Below, one piece after another: positions 1 through 11,667 of a DNA stretch of 64,000 bases. The stretch covers positions 376,912 through 440,911 of the forward strand of contig NW_013657668.1 in NCBI RefSeq assembly GCF_000142905.1, in the 5' to 3' direction. The position numbers and the translations under genes were made by a program. The stretch comes from Thecamonas trahens ATCC 50062 (taxonomy: Eukaryota; Apusozoa; Apusomonadida; Apusomonadidae). The notes under the pieces were generated by a model. The model saw nothing but the letters and a program-made list of their open reading frames with translations, did no database searches and was not told the DNA's origin. The number at the start of each line of letters is the position of its first letter. The stretch's first letter is position 1.

Positions 1-1
1 G

Positions 2-1165
2 TACGAGGACGAGGACGACGGCCCGGTGGAGGCTTCCAGCAGCCAGGCCTCGCCAGAGGAGGTCAAGGCCGAAGGTAACAAGGCGTTTGCGGCAGGCAAG
101 TATGCCAACGCTGTCGAGCTCTACTCGCAGGCCATGGACCTTGATCCGACCAACGCGGTGTACCCTGCCAACCGCGCCATGGCCCACCTGAAGATGAAGG
201 ACTACAAGGCCACCATCCGCGACTGCTCGCGTTCGATTGCCCTGGATCCCACGTACTTTAAGTCGTACGCAAGGCGTGCAAGCGCGTACGAAGCGCTCGA
301 CAAGCTCGTCGAGGCCAAAGCCGACTACGAGCGGCTTGTTCAGCTCAAGCCGACGACCAAGGCCTACGCCCGCTCGCTGGGCGACGTCGTCCGTAGACTG
401 AAGAATGCCGCCGTTGAGCGCGCGGCCGCAGAGTCCGGCAACACGCCCACCGCCCCGGCTCAGCCCAAGGCTACGACGGCAGCCGGATCGGGAGCCGCAA
501 AGAAGCCGGGCAAGAAGAAAATGGTCATCGAAGAGGTCGCCGAAGAGCCCGCTGCCGTTGCAGACGAGCCGCTCGAAGAGACCATCATGATCCCGGTCAA
601 GGTTGTCGGCGAGCTCCCTGCATACGAGCCCTTTGACGCCCCGGCACCCGCAACGGCGGCTCCGCCTGCAGCATCGACCTCGGCCGCGGCGGCGGCTCCG
701 CCCACGACGGCGGCGCCACCAGCAGCGACGATCCTGCCCGTGGCATCGACCCCGGCCACAATCGATGACGTGCCGACGGTGACGCCGCCGGCTTCGTTGT
801 ACGAGTTTCAGCGCGAGTGGGCCACCCTGGCCGCCACCGACCCAACCGCCCTCCCGCTGCTCCTCCACATTGCTCCCGAGAGCTACAAGACGTTCTTCAA
901 CACACAGATGACCGAACCGATCCTGGTCAAGATCGTCGACGTCCTCGCACACGCCGTCGCATCCGATGTCGGGCATCCGCTGGCAGATGCAGCCCTCGAC
1001 TACGCAGCGCGCATGCTCTCCGCCCTCCCCTCGGTCCCACGGTTTGGTATGCTCTCCATGTTCCTGCCCTCCGCCACCAACACCACCATCCGCAGCCTTG
1101 TCACCCAGATCAAGTCCTCTCCGACTGCGGCCGCCGCACTTGCGCCCTCGGCCTTTACGCCGTAG
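2..1165 (+). CDS. RPAP3-like TPR co-chaperone, 5' end outside window
   Basis: The frame is open from base 2 with acidic residues and has no start inside the window, so the N-terminus is missing. An N-terminal block (about nt 50-400) is a three-repeat TPR domain of the Hsp90/Hsp70 carboxylate-clamp type, with A-N-R-A and Y-A-R-R-A helices. A low-complexity Ala/Pro linker follows (nt 430-770). The last ~100 residues (nt 790-1150: LYEFQREWATL, then LLLHIAPESYKTFF) match the RPAP3_C domain, which in RPAP3 and SPAG1 binds RUVBL1/2. TPR plus RPAP3_C points to the R2TP co-chaperone that assembles RNA polymerase II, PIKKs or axonemal dyneins. RPAP3 and SPAG1 cannot be separated because upstream TPRs are not visible. 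Confidence 0.8.
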   Translation, partial: YEDEDDGPVEASSSQASPEEVKAEGNKAFAAGKYANAVELYSQAMDLDPTNAVYPANRAMAHLKMKDYKATIRDCSRSIALDPTYFKSYARRASAYEALDKLVEAKADYERLVQLKPTTKAYARSLGDVVRRLKNAAVERAAAESGNTPTAPAQPKATTAAGSGAAKKPGKKKMVIEEVAEEPAAVADEPLEETIMIPVKVVGELPAYEPFDAPAPATAAPPAASTSAAAAAPPTTAAPPAATILPVASTPATIDDVPTVTPPASLYEFQREWATLAATDPTALPLLLHIAPESYKTFFNTQMTEPILVKIVDVLAHAVASDVGHPLADAALDYAARMLSALPSVPRFGMLSMFLPSATNTTIRSLVTQIKSSPTAAAALAPSAFTP

Positions 1166-1433
1166 TCTCTATCGTACCCTCCCCCCCCGTTTGGGTGGCA
1201 TCGTGAAAAAATAATGGCTGCCTTTCCGCAATCGGCCACAGCTTTGCCGGGATGACGTGTCCCCAGCCACCCGCCGTCTGACGACGGGAAGACAGGCTGC
1301 CGTGGCCAAGACGCAGCAGGCGACACAGACCTTAGCACGGTACACCTAACCCTTGCCTGGCCTTTCGACTGCACACCAACTCGAGGCGTGCGTCACCCGC
1401 CTAACCCCGCCAAAGCTGCCGTCATCACCACGC

Positions 1434-1666
1434 ATGCGCTCGCCGGGGCCGTCGCGGCTGTCCCCGCCGAGGCCAACTCCGCCGAGGCCGTCGTCAGCTC
1501 CTGCTCCCGGGCTTGAGACAGGAGACACAGGACGCCTCACCTCCCTGCACCAAGCCGAGTCTACCAGTCCTGCAAAGGCATGCGCTGATGCGGCTACCCA
1601 GACACCGCTTATTCCAGGACTGAATCCGCTCGCGGACGCCCGCCCGCCGTGGCTTGCCTCTGCCGC

Positions 1667-1697
<31 letters not shown>

Positions 1698-3527
1698 ACT
1701 GATGCTGCTGACGGCCATGGCTCTGCCTCGTCGTCATGGTTCGAGAGCGATGACGCTGATGGTCATGCCGAGTCCTCGGGCCACTCACCCCTGATTGAAG
1801 CCGAGCCGCAGCTTCTGCAGCCCGGTGCAGGCGCGCGGCTGACGGCGCACCGGTCCAGATCGGTCTCGCCGACTGCGCTCCGATCACCAAGCATTGACCA
1901 GGCCGGCAACGCTGCCTTGTCCCACAAGCATGCGCACGCTCATGACAGCGGCGGCAGCATGTTCGCGAAAAAGGCAACTCATAGTCGCTCCCTAATCGAG
2001 ATCGACAGCTCGTCGATCAAGGCCCACTCGTCGCCGCGACTCAACGACGACTTTGCCCCAGAGAACGATACAATCGAACCGGCAGCCGAGCCTGGCAGTG
2101 ACAGTACTGGAGGTGGCTCTAACGATCTCTTCTTTGACGCTCTAGACGTGCTGCCACCGCCGGCGTCCAACTCGCCGACTTCCGACGTGGAGGCGCCGTC
2201 CATCCTTGTGCTCCATCCGTCGGTGGGCGAGTCGGACTTTGCGCGGGCACACTCCGAGTCGCGTCGGGAGCGGTCGTTGTCATCAGACCGGCCGGTGCGG
2301 CTTCGGCGGCGGCGGAGGCGCAAGCGGCGGCGGCCGTCGTCTCGCCACACGTCGCAGCGGGCTGCGCGCTCGTGGCGCGAGCCGCGCGGCGGCTCAGACG
2401 CCTCGCACGACGGCTCATACTCGCCAACCGTGACGGCCACCGCCACTGCTACCGCCACCGCCACCGCCACTGGCCCAGCGTCGATGGGCGCCGCCACGTG
2501 GGCAGCGCAGGGTCGGCAGTCGCCCGAGTTGGCCGACTCGGCCGCTGCCGGGGTGCACGATGACTCGGGCTCGGCCGCCGACAACGGCGGTGACCAACGC
2601 ATGCGACATGTGGCTTCGGAAAGCAATGTTCACGGGCTTGGCTACCACGCCAACGCGGGTAGCCCAGAGCCGGGCGGCGACATCATCGATGACGATGTGT
2701 CTGCCACGCCGGCGACGCCAGCGACCGAGCCGGTCACGCCCAAGCCGTGGCTTCTTGTCGACTACAAGCCTGTGCAGAACGACCCGGAGCAGATGCCCGA
2801 GGCTATCATCGAGCGGTTTGCGGCGGCCGAGCCCGAGCACGCCGCCATACTTGCCGAGCTTAAGGCGCATGCAAAGGCGACGTACAACGAGACCTTCCTC
2901 ACCCAGTTCTGCTCGGACGACCTCGTCTTTCACCGCTACCTTGTTGCCACCCACTGGGAGCTTGAGAAGGCCAAGGAGATTCTGGGTGAGACGTGCGAGT
3001 GGTTTACCGAGAACCGCCCGCGCGAGATGGTGTGCGAGACGTGCATGACCGTGCCGGGCTCGCACACCATGTACATCCTCGGCTACGACAAGATCAAGCG
3101 GCCGGTGGTGTACCAGACGTTCAAGGGCAACCTCGATCGCGACCCAGACGCCCTCATCCGGCACTCGATTGTGGTCATGGAGTCGATGATCCATTGCATG
3201 GCGTCGGGCGTCGGCCAGTGGGTGTGGATCATCGACTACGCCGGCTTTGGCTACTCGTGGGTCAACAAGTCGATGGCCAAAAAGTACGCCAACCTCTTCA
3301 ACAACTACTACGCCGAGCGACTCGGCGAGATCATGCTCATCGAGCCTCCTTTCCTCTTCTCCGCCCTCTGGCGCTTTGGCAAGCGCTTTGCCGAGCCTGA
3401 GACGGTCGCCAAGGTCTCCTTCCTTGCCATGACCGAGACCGAAGACAAGTTCCACCAGCTCTTTGACCCGGACCTCGTCGCTCTCATCAACGAGAAGATG
3501 GCCTACTACCGCTCACTTTCCGAGTAA
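1434..3527 (+). CDS. CRAL-TRIO (Sec14-like) lipid-transfer domain protein with long disordered N-terminus
   Basis: The frame opens at a TTG at 1353; the first ATG is 1434, giving 697 aa. The first ~430 residues are Ser/Ala/Pro-rich and probably disordered, including a poly-Ala run from a GCT repeat (about 1667-1700), a basic Arg cluster (about 2298-2350) and an Ala-Thr dipeptide run. The last ~260 residues (from about nt 2740) form a CRAL-TRIO_N helical region followed by the lipid-binding fold, with the cores WVWIIDYAGFGYSWV and NNYYAERLGEIMLIEPPFLF. Such proteins carry phosphoinositides or other lipids between membranes; the ligand cannot be read from sequence. It is related to the CRAL-TRIO protein at the other end of the window, but here the domain is C-terminal. 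Confidence 0.85.
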
Positions 3528-3917
3528 CAAACGACCAAGCCATCCATCGATCCCCCCCCCCTTCCTCCTACCCCTAACCAGGTGGCAGCCACATTGGCGC
3601 GCATACCTCCGAATCGACCGACCACCTGGAAGCACACCACCGACCGACCACCCGTACCACCACAACCACCACAACCACAACCACCACACCCGTAACACTC
3701 TTCTCTGCGCAACGTACGCCATTCCTTTTCTCCCACACACCTCCTTGCCCCTTACACACCTTCCCCCCCCTCCCCCCTGCCCCCCCTGCCCCCCTTGCCC
3801 CCCCCCCCCCCTCCTCTGCCTTCCTCTGCCGTTGCCATCCACCATCGCAGTGCGACTCACCCGCTCCCCTTCCACCCCCCCCCCCATACCCTCCCTCTCG
3901 CTCCCTCACAGAATATC
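3528..3917 (+). promoter_or_regulatory. C-rich upstream region of the DDX5-like gene
   Basis: This 390-bp gap contains no convincing gene. It is strongly pyrimidine-biased on the sense strand of the following gene, with many C-runs of 7-12 bases (about 3549-3558, 3767-3812, 3878-3887) and CCACAACCAC-type repeats (about 3655-3690). It probably holds the core promoter and 5' UTR of the helicase gene. No TATA box is evident. Confidence 0.5.
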
Positions 3918-6423
<2,506 letters not shown>

Positions 6424-6494
6424 TTGTGTTGTGTGTTGTAAAGGAACTTGTTATTGGGTCGTGCAAATATAGTGTCTCTTGGCCGTAGCCAACA

Positions 6495-7139
6495 TCAGTC
6501 TCTCTCGGCCTCGATCGCAGCCGAGTACGCCGGCGGAAGCAGCTGCCGCAGATACATGCGGATGTCCCGCCGGCGCTTCTTGGCAGCCAGCAGACAAAGT
6601 CCAAGGCCGATCTCCATCAGCACCGCACCCACGGCCTGCTGGATGGCGGTGATCCGGATGCTCGACTCGGAGCGCCAGCACGCCGAGTTCTGCGCCACCC
6701 GCTTTTCATCAACCGCGCGCTGGCACTCGATGAGGATGGTGATGAGCCGCCAGAGCGCACAGGCGGCAGCAAAGCCAAAAACAACCCACGCCATGGCCTT
6801 GGCCCGGCCCAGCCGGACCCGCCGCACCTCCCATCCTCCAAAGTTGGAAGCGAGCGCCGTAAAGATCGAGGCGATGATGGCCAGGCCGGCAGCGACCATG
6901 TTGGTCACATACAATGCGTCCGACTCGGCCGAGGTCACATGCAAATGCGTGAGCCTGGCCATTTCGTGAACCGCCATTCCACCAATCAATGCACCGAGTG
7001 TCGCCAGCGCCGCCGCCCCGACCGAGGTCCACTCCGTCCCGCTGGGCTCGAGCTCATTAACCCGCGCCGACACCGGTAACCAGACCGAGCCATCGTCGTT
7101 AACAGCCATGGGCACGACCTTGCTCTGATGATGCGGCAT
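6495..7139 (-). CDS. Hypothetical four-TM membrane protein
   Basis: The protein is 214 aa from the first ATG (7139); the frame extends to a TTG at 7169. Four hydrophobic helices are visible: around TSVGAAALATLGALIGGMAV, NMVAAGLAIIASIFTAL, AMAWVVFGFAAACALW and IQQAVGAVLMEIGLGLCLL. The last is followed by a basic AKKRRR stop-transfer cluster, suggesting a cytosolic C-terminus. There is no cleavable signal peptide. Spacing resembles tetraspan families, but there is no CCG motif or cysteine-rich loop, so tetraspanin is not supported. It converges with the helicase gene (71 bp between stops) and diverges from the Calx-beta gene (211 bp). I do not recognise the family. Confidence 0.6.
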   Translation of the reverse strand: MPHHQSKVVPMAVNDDGSVWLPVSARVNELEPSGTEWTSVGAAALATLGALIGGMAVHEMARLTHLHVTSAESDALYVTNMVAAGLAIIASIFTALASNFGGWEVRRVRLGRAKAMAWVVFGFAAACALWRLITILIECQRAVDEKRVAQNSACWRSESSIRITAIQQAVGAVLMEIGLGLCLLAAKKRRRDIRMYLRQLLPPAYSAAIEAERD

Positions 7140-7350
7140 TGTCTCCGCAACCAACACACCAACTAACAAGGAAGAGCGGTGGGTGCGGGACGAAGCAAGT
7201 CTTCCTCTCCCCCATCATCTCATCCAAGGAAACGCGCGTTGCGGAAGGCGCTGCGGCTGTTCTGCAAACGAACCCAATATTCTGCCCCTTTATCATTTTG
7301 TTCCGCATCTTCCCCGACCACGCCCACCCCAACACACACACTCAGCTCAG

Positions 7351-10300
7351 ATGCACCCGATCAATATGGGCAGGACAATACTTCCTGTTGATCGAGCAGG
7401 CATGCGAGTTGTTTGCGCAAAGCTCGTTATGGTGGTTGTCGTGGTCATGGCCCTTGCAGGCATCGCCCATGGAGACGGCACAAACGTTTTGGGTGTGACG
7501 CAGGCGCTCCAGAGCTCAACGGTTATGTATGTGGACATTGTTGATCCCACGACGGAGCGGATTTCTTGGATGGGCTCGGGCACGCTCAAGATCTACACGC
7601 CCGGAACGTCGACCCAGGAAGGGAGCCTAGTGTGGAGCGGCTCGCCGTCGCCGCCGGCGTTGTACACCCCGACGATGGCAGGAATGTACGGGCTGGTGGT
7701 GAGCGAAGACCAGGTGTACAACACGCCATGGGACATCGACGTGTACTCGACGACGACGTCGGCAACGATGGGCGGGCGGCTGTGGAGCTACCAGTGGAAT
7801 CTGCGCGCAGGATCGTTCAGCCAATCCGACGCCGTCGATGCCTCGGTCTGGGCGATCTTCTCGACTGTTCTAGGCCTCAAGCTTGTGGAGACACGGTTCG
7901 AGGGCCTCGCTGGTTTCGCATACTCACTCGTCGGCTCAACAGTCGGCATCGCGTCGGCCACGCCGCAGTACAAGTCGGTGATGCAGAGCGGGAACACGGT
8001 CTCGCCCGAAGTCCGGCTCTACATCAATCAGCCGGGGCACATCACACTCTCGCCAGACGTCCCGTTCATCAACTTTCACGGCATCCGCTTCATCACGCTC
8101 GGCTGCGGCAACTTTTATTCAAAGTGCGAGAACGTGGTGAGCGACAAGCTCCACGTCCAGTTTATGTTTGAGACCAATGCCGCCGGCGGGCGCTATCGGG
8201 TGGTGTGCGATACGGATCAGGATGGCATCTTTGACTTTGTGCGCGAGACCGATACGGCGCTGCTCGGCGCGACAGTCAACGGCACTAACTACGTCGAGTG
8301 GGACGGCCGCGACGATAGTGGCGCCACCGTCTCACCCGGCAACTACCAGTGCAAGGTCTACGTCTACCTCACCGAGATGCACTTCCCCATGATCGACATC
8401 GAGACCGTTTACCCGGGCCTCCGCATGTACGATCACTCCACGGGCTCGCCGGTGGCGCAGACCATGTACTGGAACGATGCCGCGGTCGGCGCGCCGGTCA
8501 ACATGCCCAATGGCCAGCCGGGTGCCACCAACTCGGGATGCTGTGGCGTGTCATCGGGCGCATCGTCAGATGCGACGGTGCCCAACACCAATGCTCGCGC
8601 ATGGGGCAACTTCGACTCGGGCACCAAAGGTGATCTTGCCATCCTCAACACCTTTTCACTTGTCGATCCCGTCATCTCGAGCGAGTTTACCATCTCGGTC
8701 GGCCAGCCGTCGATGTGTGAGACCGCAGAGCTGTATATCATCGACACGGTGGTGGAGGAGGCCAACTCAGGCACGCCGACGGTCACCGTTCCCATCGCTG
8801 TTTCGTCGTTCATTGCGTCGGACGTGACACTCGCGTACGCCACCGTCGATGGCACCGCCACCGCGGCCGACAGCGACTACACGCCAGCCAGCGGAACAAT
8901 CGTCATTCCAGCCGGCGACTTTTGCAACTCGATCACCCTCACGGTTGGCGGCGACACTGCCGTCGAGTCGGACGAGTGGTTCTTTGTCGACATTTGGCAG
9001 GTCGCCGGCCCGGCGATCATCATCGTCGAGCCAAGAGCCAACGTGACGTTGCTCAACAACGACTTTCCGCCGCCGCCGCCGCCATCGCCGCTCCCGCCAC
9101 CGCCATCGCCGCCGCCGCCATCGCCGCCGCCGCCATCGCCGCCTCCCCCACCACCGCCATCGCCGCCACCACCGCCGCCGCCGTCGCCGCCACCGCCGTC
9201 GCCACCACCGCCGCCACCGCCATCGCCACCGCCGTCGCCACCGCCATCACCTCCCCCGCCGTCGCCGCCACCACCTCCTCCCTCGCCCCCGCCGCCACCG
9301 CCGCCGGCTGTAGTCCGCATGGCAGCAGCAACTCTGGCTGTCACTGAACCATCGTTCGGCACTCAAGCGCTGAGTGTGTTCATCACGCTCAGCGCACCGT
9401 CGCCGTCACCGGTTACCGTCGACTTGGCCACATCGATCCCCAGCGAGTCGAGAGCAACCGCAGCCGACCTCGTCCTCACGCAAAGCACGATTGTCATTGC
9501 CGCCGGTGACACCAGCGGCACCTTTACGGCCACTGTTGCTGCCGATGACTGGTACGACGACGGCGAGACGTTTGCAGTGACGCTCACCGGCGTCTCTGGC
9601 CCGGCGGTCCTCGACTCGAGCGCGACGACCACCACCGTCACTATCAACGACTCCGGACCCGAGCCAGTCCTGACTGCGATCGTGAGCCAGCAGTTGGCGG
9701 CAGAAGGCAGCGCTGGCGAGGAGCACTCAGTCACCATCCAACTGGAGCTCTCACGTCCCGCAGAGCCTGCGCTCAGCGTCGCTATCTCCATGACGGATGA
9801 CTCGGAGGCCAAACTCGGGGAGGATGCCAAAGTCGGATCCGTCTCGGCGCGGGCGGACGGCGAAGAGACAATCACGATTCCGGCTCTCGCCACTGCGCAC
9901 AACATGAGCATCATCGTCATCGGCGACCGTGACTACGAGATGGACGAGGATCTTAGGCTCGTGCTGGATCTGAGCGCTCTCAACACTCCGCCCGCGACCG
10001 TCACAATTGTGATTCCCAATGATGATACTGAGCCCGAAGTCGATGTTGAGGCAGACGACACCGATATGAGCGGTTCAGTGGTGGCATCGTTCCGCATGGT
10101 CAACATCACAGTGCTGCTTGCGGCGCCAAGCTATGAGGCCGTGGTCGTCTTTATGGACATCACGCTGCTGCAGGGCGACGACCCGTTGTACGCCACAGAC
10201 GCGGACATCATTGGCTTCACCCCTGTCGACGGATCGTACACGACAACAATCACCATCCCTCCCGGCCAGACCACGGTCGTGGTTCCAATCTACCTCCACG

Positions 10301-11493
10301 AAGCCAAAACGGCGCGACCGATGAAGACGTTCAACGTTCAGGTCACATCCGTGGTCAACGGCGAGCGGTCTGAGCGCGCAGCAACACCCCTGCAAGTCAA
10401 CATTCCCAGCTACGAGCCGGACGGAAACTCGAACTCGAACGCAAGCACGGAGTTTGGAGACAAGATTGGCAACTGGTGGTGGATGCTCATCCCCATCTGC
10501 GCCATCTTCATCACCTGCTTGTGCTGTTGCTGGCTCGCACTGGCCTGCTACAACGATGATGATGAAGAAGCTCCAGTCGTAATGGAGCAAGCGCCCGAGG
10601 CAGCAGCAGCTGAGGGTGACACCCAGCCAGCCAACAAGCCGGTGCGAGTTCGGAAGCGTGTCAAGCGACGCAAGAACGGCGATGTGAGCCATGACGCTCA
10701 AGGCGCGGGCATGACAGCCACACAGATGTCCACACTTCACCCAGCAGCAGCTGTCGATGACCACGAGTCCGTCTCATGCGGCACGTTCTCGTCGTCGTCG
10801 TCCTCACTCGCGCACTCTGAGGGCAAGATCCGTGGCCCGGCGCTGATCAACATCTCCGGTCTTGGCGACCACGATTTGTCGCCTCTGTTCTCCGCAGAAA
10901 GCCACGAAGACATGACAGCGGCTGCCCCGGAGCGGCTGTCGCGGCGTGGGAGGCGGCGGTCTCTCCTTGCGCACGACGATGACGAAGCAGCCAAGATTCG
11001 GGCCATGCGGGCGGCGCCGCGGCGACGGTCAGTGTGTGCCGAAGCGATGGCGCGCCCCAAGACCGAGCCCGATGCAGTCGCGATGCCCGCTACTGCGGGC
11101 GCCAACTATCGGCGAGTTCGGCGGCGGTCGATCGCACACGGCTCCACGCTCGGCGTTTCGCACGGTCCGCGGTTGACGAGCGCGACACGCCCGCGCTCGC
11201 GCTCGCGCTCGCCATCTCAGGACGTTTCCGGTGAACGGCGGTTCGCAGGTCATATTGCGGCACTGCGGCGGCGATCGGTAACCGGCACAGTTGAGCCGTC
11301 ACACGCGAGCTTCATGCCTGCGCCGCGGGTCCACACCGCCAGCAAGCGGAACACGGGGCGCTCCGCATCGCGGGCCAAGAGCCCGGCGTCGCGGATCCAG
11401 CAGCGGACCAAGAGCCCGACGCGATCGGCGGCACACGTCAGCGTCGAGCCGGACGACTTTACGGCCTCGCTCAACAACTACCGGATCTCGTAA
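7351..11493 (+). CDS. Calx-beta repeat single-pass membrane protein with Pro-rich stalk
   Basis: The protein is 1380 aa from ATG 7351; a second ATG (7402) lies just before a strong signal peptide core (LVMVVVVVMALAGIAHG). The ectodomain has an N-terminal unknown region, a FlgD-like Ig stretch (YVEWDGRDDSGATVSPGNY, about residues 310-360), a Calx-beta domain (about 467-553), an extensin-like Pro/Ser stalk (about 572-652), then three more Calx-beta-like domains (about 660-767, 773-887, 910-1017). These have the usual GT..A..DY and V..D...E.DE..F.V signatures that bind Ca2+ in NCX and integrin beta-4. A TM helix (about 1041-1067) is followed by a ~310-residue basic cytosolic tail with repeated RRRS motifs. 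Likely an adhesion- or receptor-like surface protein; the ligand is unknown. Confidence 0.8.
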   Translation: MHPINMGRTILPVDRAGMRVVCAKLVMVVVVVMALAGIAHGDGTNVLGVTQALQSSTVMYVDIVDPTTERISWMGSGTLKIYTPGTSTQEGSLVWSGSPSPPALYTPTMAGMYGLVVSEDQVYNTPWDIDVYSTTTSATMGGRLWSYQWNLRAGSFSQSDAVDASVWAIFSTVLGLKLVETRFEGLAGFAYSLVGSTVGIASATPQYKSVMQSGNTVSPEVRLYINQPGHITLSPDVPFINFHGIRFITLGCGNFYSKCENVVSDKLHVQFMFETNAAGGRYRVVCDTDQDGIFDFVRETDTALLGATVNGTNYVEWDGRDDSGATVSPGNYQCKVYVYLTEMHFPMIDIETVYPGLRMYDHSTGSPVAQTMYWNDAAVGAPVNMPNGQPGATNSGCCGVSSGASSDATVPNTNARAWGNFDSGTKGDLAILNTFSLVDPVISSEFTISVGQPSMCETAELYIIDTVVEEANSGTPTVTVPIAVSSFIASDVTLAYATVDGTATAADSDYTPASGTIVIPAGDFCNSITLTVGGDTAVESDEWFFVDIWQVAGPAIIIVEPRANVTLLNNDFPPPPPPSPLPPPPSPPPPSPPPPSPPPPPPPSPPPPPPPSPPPPSPPPPPPPSPPPSPPPSPPPPSPPPPPPSPPPPPPPAVVRMAAATLAVTEPSFGTQALSVFITLSAPSPSPVTVDLATSIPSESRATAADLVLTQSTIVIAAGDTSGTFTATVAADDWYDDGETFAVTLTGVSGPAVLDSSATTTTVTINDSGPEPVLTAIVSQQLAAEGSAGEEHSVTIQLELSRPAEPALSVAISMTDDSEAKLGEDAKVGSVSARADGEETITIPALATAHNMSIIVIGDRDYEMDEDLRLVLDLSALNTPPATVTIVIPNDDTEPEVDVEADDTDMSGSVVASFRMVNITVLLAAPSYEAVVVFMDITLLQGDDPLYATDADIIGFTPVDGSYTTTITIPPGQTTVVVPIYLHEAKTARPMKTFNVQVTSVVNGERSERAATPLQVNIPSYEPDGNSNSNASTEFGDKIGNWWWMLIPICAIFITCLCCCWLALACYNDDDEEAPVVMEQAPEAAAAEGDTQPANKPVRVRKRVKRRKNGDVSHDAQGAGMTATQMSTLHPAAAVDDHESVSCGTFSSSSSSLAHSEGKIRGPALINISGLGDHDLSPLFSAESHEDMTAAAPERLSRRGRRRSLLAHDDDEAAKIRAMRAAPRRRSVCAEAMARPKTEPDAVAMPATAGANYRRVRRRSIAHGSTLGVSHGPRLTSATRPRSRSRSPSQDVSGERRFAGHIAALRRRSVTGTVEPSHASFMPAPRVHTASKRNTGRSASRAKSPASRIQQRTKSPTRSAAHVSVEPDDFTASLNNYRIS

Positions 11494-11667
11494 CCGAGCT
11501 GGCGATACGCGAAGGGTTACAGACCCGGCAGCTCACTGCGAAGCCTCTCTTTATCTTTTTACCCACACATCATTAACATTCCTTTCCCTCCTCCACATGC
11601 GGCATGTCATCCATCCGATGATCGACTGCAGCACAGAGGGGGAAGGGAGCACCTGACTCGATCGACG

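Noticed and set aside
2415..3455. 346-codon minus-strand frame under the first CRAL-TRIO gene
   Set aside because: Antisense shadow caused by high third-position GC; the plus-strand frame has a clear conserved domain.
6495..7139. Tetraspanin identity for the four-TM protein
   Set aside because: It has four helices but no CCG motif and no cysteine-rich large loop.
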